Assembly: GCF_001303895.1 (NCBI RefSeq)
Contig: NZ_LJSD01000001.1
Coordinates: 356,223-420,222, forward strand
DNA from: Mesorhizobium sp. 1M-11
GTDB lineage: Bacteria > Pseudomonadota > Alphaproteobacteria > Rhizobiales > Rhizobiaceae
Reading direction: 5' to 3'
DNA: 64,000 bases
In this document: piece by piece, positions 60,201 to 64,000 of the stretch
Layout: every line of letters starts with the position of its first letter
Position numbering within the stretch: the first letter of the stretch is position 1
Notes under the pieces: generated by a model
The model's input: only the letters and a program-made list of their open reading frames with translations
Told to the model about the DNA's origin: nothing
Databases searched by the model: none
Translations under genes and position numbers: made by a program

Positions 60201-61478
60201 GTCGACGGTCAGCGAACCGGTCATCGGCCCGACCCGGTTGGCAACGTCGAAATTGTCGGAATGGATCGTCAGGTCGATATTCTCGAACTTGGTGACGGTC
60301 GTCGTGACCTTGGCCAGCGAGGCACCGATGTCGAGCATCGGCGCACTGCCCTCGCCGAAAGCACGCAGCGACGCGGATTTCATCTCGATGTCGATCGGGC
60401 TTTCCTTGCTGCCGAGCGCCAACGGCAGCGTCGGCCCAACCGAGTTGAACTGGAGCGAAAAGTCTGTGGCACCCTTGGGATCGATGTGGCCGGCGGCCGT
60501 GCCACGCACGGCATTGCTGTTGATCTCTGCCCGCTCGATCTCCACGCCACCCGTGTTGGTGGCAGTACCGGTGAAGGCAAAATCCGTCTGGCCGGCGAGC
60601 AGCGGCTTGAATCGTTCAGGCAGGAAGCGGGCAAAATCGCCGTCGCCTTTCGCCTCGATGCGATTGCCCTTTTCAGTCTGCTGATTGCGGCCGGTCAGTT
60701 GCGTGACCACCTGGCCGTCGACGCTGAAGCTGCCGGCACCATTCCAGTCCGCCAGCGAACCTTTTCCGGCAAGTGTGATGTCGACCGCCGGATCACCTGG
60801 CAACTGCAGCAGGTTGGCGAGGATCCCGCCTGCAGGTTCCGATGCCTTCACGTCGAGATCGAGTTTGTTGTCGGCCGGTGCGAAATCGACGGTCGCATCG
60901 ACAGTACCTTGCTTGCCATCGTTGCGCGCGACATTGAGCTTGGCCGCTACCGCAAGTGGCGAAGCATCGGCCTTGAGGGACCCTTTGGCGGCCAATTGCG
61001 CGACACCTGCACCGGCCAGCGCTTCGCCGAGCGCGATATCGGGCAGTTCGATCGCCTTGATATCGACCGACACCGGCAGGCCACCACCACCTTCGGTATC
61101 GCGCTTCGGCTCGCCTTCGGACACCGGAAGCCGCGCCGCTTCGATGCGTCCGACCGCGACGCGGTCCGCGCTGAATGTCTTTGTCAGCAGCGCAAGCGGC
61201 GACCAGTCCACCGCCACCTGACGCAGCACCAGCCATGGGCCTTTGCTGTCCTCCAGCACGACGTGATCGATCCTCAGCGCGCCCGACCAGATGCCGTCTA
61301 TGCCGACGACCGTCACCTTGCTCTCCGGCGACGAGGCCATCGACGAGATCAGACCGGCGAGATTGTCACGGCCGCGCTCGGTCGTGGTGAACACGATCAA
61401 GGCGCCTAGCGCCGCCGCAACGACTACCGCCGCCACGTAGAGCAAGATCCGCAATACCCGTTTGAACAATTTCGCCAT
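57294..61478 (-). CDS. tamB: Translocation and assembly module subunit TamB
   Basis: About 1394 residues with one N-terminal membrane helix (LLYVAAVVVAAALGALIVF) and a long chain of beta-strand-rich repeats typical of the bridging AsmA-like/TamB fold. It ends in the DUF490/TamB domain (FTLQRGRLSILGKRLTFTEG, then EVLARLIFGRSMSNLSPLQ and INFNVGKGVKLRGE). TamB spans the periplasm and works with TamA in outer-membrane protein insertion and lipid transport. The start is ATG 61478, 4 bp after the tamA stop; ATG 61508 would overlap tamA. Confidence 0.93.
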   Translation of the reverse strand: MAKLFKRVLRILLYVAAVVVAAALGALIVFTTTERGRDNLAGLISSMASSPESKVTVVGIDGIWSGALRIDHVVLEDSKGPWLVLRQVAVDWSPLALLTKTFSADRVAVGRIEAARLPVSEGEPKRDTEGGGGLPVSVDIKAIELPDIALGEALAGAGVAQLAAKGSLKADASPLAVAAKLNVARNDGKQGTVDATVDFAPADNKLDLDVKASEPAGGILANLLQLPGDPAVDITLAGKGSLADWNGAGSFSVDGQVVTQLTGRNQQTEKGNRIEAKGDGDFARFLPERFKPLLAGQTDFAFTGTATNTGGVEIERAEINSNAVRGTAAGHIDPKGATDFSLQFNSVGPTLPLALGSKESPIDIEMKSASLRAFGEGSAPMLDIGASLAKVTTTVTKFENIDLTIHSDNFDVANRVGPMTGSLTVDKIGLDNPTIAPLIAGKIRADVAGSLAKETINVDKGSIRSDTLVGDFNGKMALVDGSIELNVKADAASSALPAAARPVLGERAVLSAAIRRDAKGTVTADSIALESGAVSASGSASLHEGQIVAELKGALADLSLLSKEAKGSIGLSVTAKGVMVAPDVSVSLSGDKLEVAGREISGLNLAATGRADVANPAADVTLSATVAGQPLQGKAVLKTDNGQRRIDGLKLALGNNGIAGDLVLDEAFLPEGTVTIDLPDIGPLAALALEKAEGDVRGTVRFAKRDGVPEVALQAKAGIKRGDLVARNVAIDALVANYAAAPAVSGTVRADAVTSGTTTVTGIAIDLKRDGEWTGFSGGATVKDIPAKAAGRVKSTGGVTTLELTSGQAVIRGLKAVIPELSTITVANGTTTIRKLVVGVDSGRATITGTAGKALDIDVALANLPVAAANSFSPGLGAAGTVSGTAKVTGAASAPSVTYNIKASGLGVAATRDAGIGAINIASGGTFAANKLTFNADIGGGAGLALKGGGSVTTAGTPNLSVDIAGNVPFELLARKLAEQGLSLTGGANVSVQVRGPATKPVIAGSVRSSGARILDANTGLGIKDITLDIGMANGIATINRLTGTLSTRGTLSAGGTVGIDAAKGFPADLSIKLVDGRYTDGRIVTANLGGDLTIKGPLATAPVVAGTINLGKVVVTVPERLPTSLSTLNIKRKDAPAAVRAQDKALRPSGGSSGGSSGSGGLTLDVTVNAPNQIFVMGRGLDAELGGNLRLAGPASAPQAVGKFTLQRGRLSILGKRLTFTEGTLTFSGSLVPYLNMVAESSAGDATVTITVSGEATNPKFSFSSVPALPEDEVLARLIFGRSMSNLSPLQIAQLAEAAAQLSGVGGSTSLLEKLRGKLGVDDLDVTTDDQGGTAVSAGKYLNDRTYLNIQKGEKPGSGKARIDFNVGKGVKLRGEASDDGEAKGGIFYEKEY

Positions 61479-61482
61479 GCCG

Positions 61483-63411
61483 TCAGAACGCCTGGCCGAT
61501 GCCGGCATAGATGCCGAAGCGAGGATCGCCCGGCTCCCGGTTCAACGGCACTGCGCCGTCGATGCGCAGCGGCCCGAACGGCGTGATGTAACGCAGACCG
61601 ACACCAGCGCCGACCTTCACATTGGAGAAGTCGGGGAATTGTTCGGTGGAAACCGTACCGGCATCGACAAACGGTACGATGCCGATCGTATCTGTGATGC
61701 CGATGCGCATTTCCGCTGAGGTCTCGAAATAGGACAGCCCGCCGATCGGCTGGCCGTTGATGTCCTTCGGGCCGATGCCCTGATAGGCATAACCACGCAC
61801 CGAGCCGCCGCCGCCCGCGTAGAAACGCCGGTCGGCCGGAACGTCCTGAAGGCTTGCACCGACAATCGAACCGATGGCAGCGCGACCGGCGAGCACGAAG
61901 CGGCCCCCGCTGTCGACTGCTTGATAGGCGCTGCCCTCACCGCGCAATTTCACGAAGGTGGCGCCGTTCAGGAGATCGTAGCTCGGCTCGGCATAGGCCA
62001 GAAACCTGAAGCCGCTCTTCGGGTTCAGCTTGTTGTCGCGATTGTCAAAGACATATTGCAGCGGCACGCTGGCGATCAGGTAGTCGTGCTTGCCGAAACT
62101 GTCGGTGATCTTCGAATAATCGAGCGAAACCTCAGCCGACACGGTCTGCCGCTTGTCGAGCTCATAGGACAGTCCCACGCCGCCCTTGGTCGAGAAGCGG
62201 TCATAGGCGTCGGGATGTTCGTAGACAGTTTTCAGATTGGCGAAGAACTTCGAGGCTGGCCCGACCACGCCCGGTTTCTCGAACATGATGCCGGCATTGT
62301 AATTCAACTCGCCGAGTGCGTTGGCGCCGATGCCGCTGATCGCCCCTTCGATGCGCAGCTTCTCGGCGCGGCCGAACAGGTTGCGATGGCCCCAATAACC
62401 TTCCAGGCCAAGTCCTTCGGTATTGGAGAAGGTACCACCGACACCCAGATAGCGCGGCTTGCGTTCGCTCACCTCAACGTCGATCGGGATATTGCCGTCG
62501 GCATCGAGCTTGTCGCCTTCCTTCAGCGAGACGCTGTTGAAGACCTCCAGCCCAAGCAGACGATCGCGAGCGTCCTCGATCTGCTTCGGCGAATAGCGCT
62601 CGCCGCGCTTCAAGCCAGTCATGTATTCCGTGAATTCGGGATCCACCGCCTCGGTGCCTTCGACGGTCGTCTGGCCGATACCCGCGACCGGACCGGCTTC
62701 GACGGTCAGCGTCACGTCGAGCCGCCCCCCATCATGATCGGCCACGACTTCGCGATCGGTGACCTTGGCCAGCGGTCTGCCCTCGTCCTTCAACGCCTTG
62801 ACCAGCCGCGCTTCGGCTTTCAACACTGCACCGGAACTCGCGTCGCCGCCTGAGATCAGGCCGAAATCAGCACTCGCCATGCCGGCGGCATCGCCCTTCA
62901 AACGGATGTCGCCGAGCGTGAATTTCTGGCCTGGCCTTACGGTGATCGTCACCGGGACGGGCTGTTGCCCCTTGAATTCAGCGTCGGGCGGCAAGTCGTC
63001 CAGCGACTTGCCGGCAATGGCGATGTCGACGACACCTTCGTAGCGGGCATCTTCATAGAGCGCAGCAACCAGTTGCTCGCGATCCCCGCGCGCCTTGGTC
63101 ATCAGACCGAGCGAACCGGATACCGGGCGTTCTTCGTCGTTCTTCAGGCTGGAGACATTCTCCAGTTTTTCCTTCAGGTCGTCGTCAGCGTCCGGAGCTT
63201 CGATGGTCACGGTGTAGCGCAAGGGATCGGTGATCGCCTCGTCTGTTTCCTCTTCGGAACCCCAGAGCTTGATTCCGAACAATTCGAAAGCCGAGGCGCT
63301 TCGCCCCTCGATCATGATGGCGGAGACGCCGAGCGTGGCCAAAAGCAGGGCGCGCGAAAGCGCACGCCAGGACGTGCACTCCAACAAACAACGCCTCACC
63401 ACAACAGGCAT
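61483..63411 (-). CDS. tamA: Outer-membrane assembly factor TamA
   Basis: 642 residues of the Omp85/BamA superfamily. A signal-like N-terminus is followed by three POTRA-type domains (TVRPGQKFTLGDIRLKGDA marks one) and a 16-strand barrel with ERKPRYLGVGGTFSNTEGLG at its start and the conserved L6 VRGY motif in GGGSVRGYAYQG. The C-terminus ends with the terminal-strand Phe (FGIYAGIGQAF). It is followed directly by tamB. TamA with TamB aids the assembly of some autotransporters and other OMPs. The start at 63411 begins with a hydrophobic leader. Confidence 0.94.
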   Translation of the reverse strand: MPVVVRRCLLECTSWRALSRALLLATLGVSAIMIEGRSASAFELFGIKLWGSEEETDEAITDPLRYTVTIEAPDADDDLKEKLENVSSLKNDEERPVSGSLGLMTKARGDREQLVAALYEDARYEGVVDIAIAGKSLDDLPPDAEFKGQQPVPVTITVRPGQKFTLGDIRLKGDAAGMASADFGLISGGDASSGAVLKAEARLVKALKDEGRPLAKVTDREVVADHDGGRLDVTLTVEAGPVAGIGQTTVEGTEAVDPEFTEYMTGLKRGERYSPKQIEDARDRLLGLEVFNSVSLKEGDKLDADGNIPIDVEVSERKPRYLGVGGTFSNTEGLGLEGYWGHRNLFGRAEKLRIEGAISGIGANALGELNYNAGIMFEKPGVVGPASKFFANLKTVYEHPDAYDRFSTKGGVGLSYELDKRQTVSAEVSLDYSKITDSFGKHDYLIASVPLQYVFDNRDNKLNPKSGFRFLAYAEPSYDLLNGATFVKLRGEGSAYQAVDSGGRFVLAGRAAIGSIVGASLQDVPADRRFYAGGGGSVRGYAYQGIGPKDINGQPIGGLSYFETSAEMRIGITDTIGIVPFVDAGTVSTEQFPDFSNVKVGAGVGLRYITPFGPLRIDGAVPLNREPGDPRFGIYAGIGQAF

Positions 63412-63720
63412 CTACTCAACCTGCCCTCGAATCCAGACTCTGTCCTCCCAATGCACCCAAATGCTAAAATTGGAATGAACGTGTGAAGTCCTCGTAAACT
63501 CACAATGCGGCCACAGTTCAATTGTCCGAATTGTACCGGGCTTGGAATACACACCTTTTGTGCAGTCGCAAAATTGTGTGATCTGTGCCCTAGATAAGAT
63601 GTCCCGGCGACAGGCCGGCAAAAGATGTCTGCAACCAGCGGTTTGCACGCCGCCGGGAGCGTTGACAAGCCTTGCCGAAGCTTGAACATGCCGGGGACTA
63701 TCAGGTGCCAGGAGGGTGTG
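63412..63720. other. Divergent intergenic region, tamA / alpha-2-macroglobulin gene
   Basis: About 309 bp between two divergent genes, presumably with both promoters. It includes a near-repeat CACACCTTTTGTGCAG/AAAATTGTGTGATC stretch around 63550-63580, but no clear operator or terminator. No small gene is supported here; the short frames that cross it have no ribosome site or family resemblance. Confidence 0.4.
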
Positions 63721-64000
63721 ATGGCATTGCGCGCGGCTCGTTTTCTGCCGATTCTGTTCTTTTTCCTGTTTGCTTCGTTCGGCGCCGTCCAGGCGGCGGA
63801 CACAAAGCGCATCGTGACAACGGATAATTCCGATTATTTCGGCTTCGACCTGCGCTCCGAGCAGAACCTCACCCTCGATCAGTGCAAGACGACATGCCTC
63901 GGCGATTCGGCCTGCCGCGCCTTCACCTACAACACCAAGGCGAAATGGTGCTTCCTCAAATCCGACTTCAACACGCTGAAGCCCTTTGCCGGCGCCGTCG
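63721..64000 (+). CDS. Alpha-2-macroglobulin-like protein, N-terminal part with PAN/Apple domain (runs off right edge)
   Basis: ATG 63721 has a GGAGG site 6-7 bp upstream and opens a frame to the window end. The peptide has a signal sequence (MALRAARFLPILFFFLFASF, cleavage near VQAA) and then a PAN/Apple-like domain with cysteines spaced as DQCKTTCLGDSACRAFTYN and AKWCFLKSDF. In rhizobia this N-terminal PAN domain opens alpha-2-macroglobulin-type protease inhibitors, commonly near tamAB. The identity of the rest is inferred, as only 93 residues are visible. Confidence 0.68.
   Translation, partial: MALRAARFLPILFFFLFASFGAVQAADTKRIVTTDNSDYFGFDLRSEQNLTLDQCKTTCLGDSACRAFTYNTKAKWCFLKSDFNTLKPFAGAV

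Overview
The window looks like a chromosomal segment of a high-GC alphaproteobacterium of the order Hyphomicrobiales (Rhizobiales), most like Mesorhizobium, Aminobacter or another Phyllobacteriaceae. The signs are high GC, dense short-gap operons, many ABC importers for amino acids, peptides and pyrimidines, two copies of a rhizobial-type intergenic palindromic repeat (2382-2480, 50154-50240), and TamA/TamB next to an alpha-2-macroglobulin gene. The assignment rests on gene content only. I saw no tRNA, rRNA, CRISPR array, phage gene or insertion sequence.

Layout. 1-4.2 kb: partial MOSC protein, a KAS III-like thiolase-fold enzyme, trans-aconitate methyltransferase (Tam) and the ribosome-associated ABC-F protein EttA. 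4.4-9.0 kb: a four-gene archaic (Csu-type) chaperone-usher pilus operon. 9.1-16 kb: single genes (DMT exporter, a second ABC-F protein, GNAT, an FtrA-like regulator divergent from a rhodanese, GST). 15.3-21 kb: a LacI-headed minus-strand operon with a polar-amino-acid-type binding protein, an unusual 546-residue permease, a GH1 beta-glucosidase and an SDR, but no ATPase gene. 21.3-27 kb: TetR regulator, RNase T2, alpha/beta hydrolase, and a CaiB-type CoA transferase paired with a ThDP enzyme.

27-44 kb is the metabolic core: reductive pyrimidine catabolism. A long, largely translationally coupled minus-strand operon encodes an omega-aminotransferase, N-carbamoyl-beta-alanine amidohydrolase, dihydropyrimidinase, a small secreted protein of unknown function and a complete NMT1/ThiY-type ABC importer. 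A RutR-family regulator is divergent from it. Dihydropyrimidine dehydrogenase (preT, a small acyl-carrier-like gene, preA) lies at 41-44 kb. Sequences close to the E. coli RutR box precede both units, so together they could take up uracil or thymine and convert it to a beta-amino acid and then a semialdehyde. Between them sit gntP-gntK, a DUF4087 protein and an Rrf2-AhpD-like-DoxX-DoxX stress cluster with a tandem direct repeat in its promoter.

44-57 kb holds a VOC protein, a methylamine pair (dimethylglycine/sarcosine dehydrogenase-like flavoprotein with an MttB-family methyltransferase), a lytic transglycosylase lipoprotein and a dipeptide-type ABC importer. The importer's double ATPase carries an unusual C-terminal tail: a Lys/Ala-rich histone H1-like linker followed by a helix-hairpin-helix-like domain. 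57-64 kb encodes TamB and TamA, diverging from the start of an alpha-2-macroglobulin gene that runs off the window.

The most interesting candidates for new biology are the H1/HhH-tailed transporter ATPase, the carrier-like protein between PreT and PreA, the secreted protein inside the pyrimidine operon, the amino-acid permease with an embedded binding-protein-like segment in a LacI/beta-glucosidase operon, and the tandem Rrf2-type operator.
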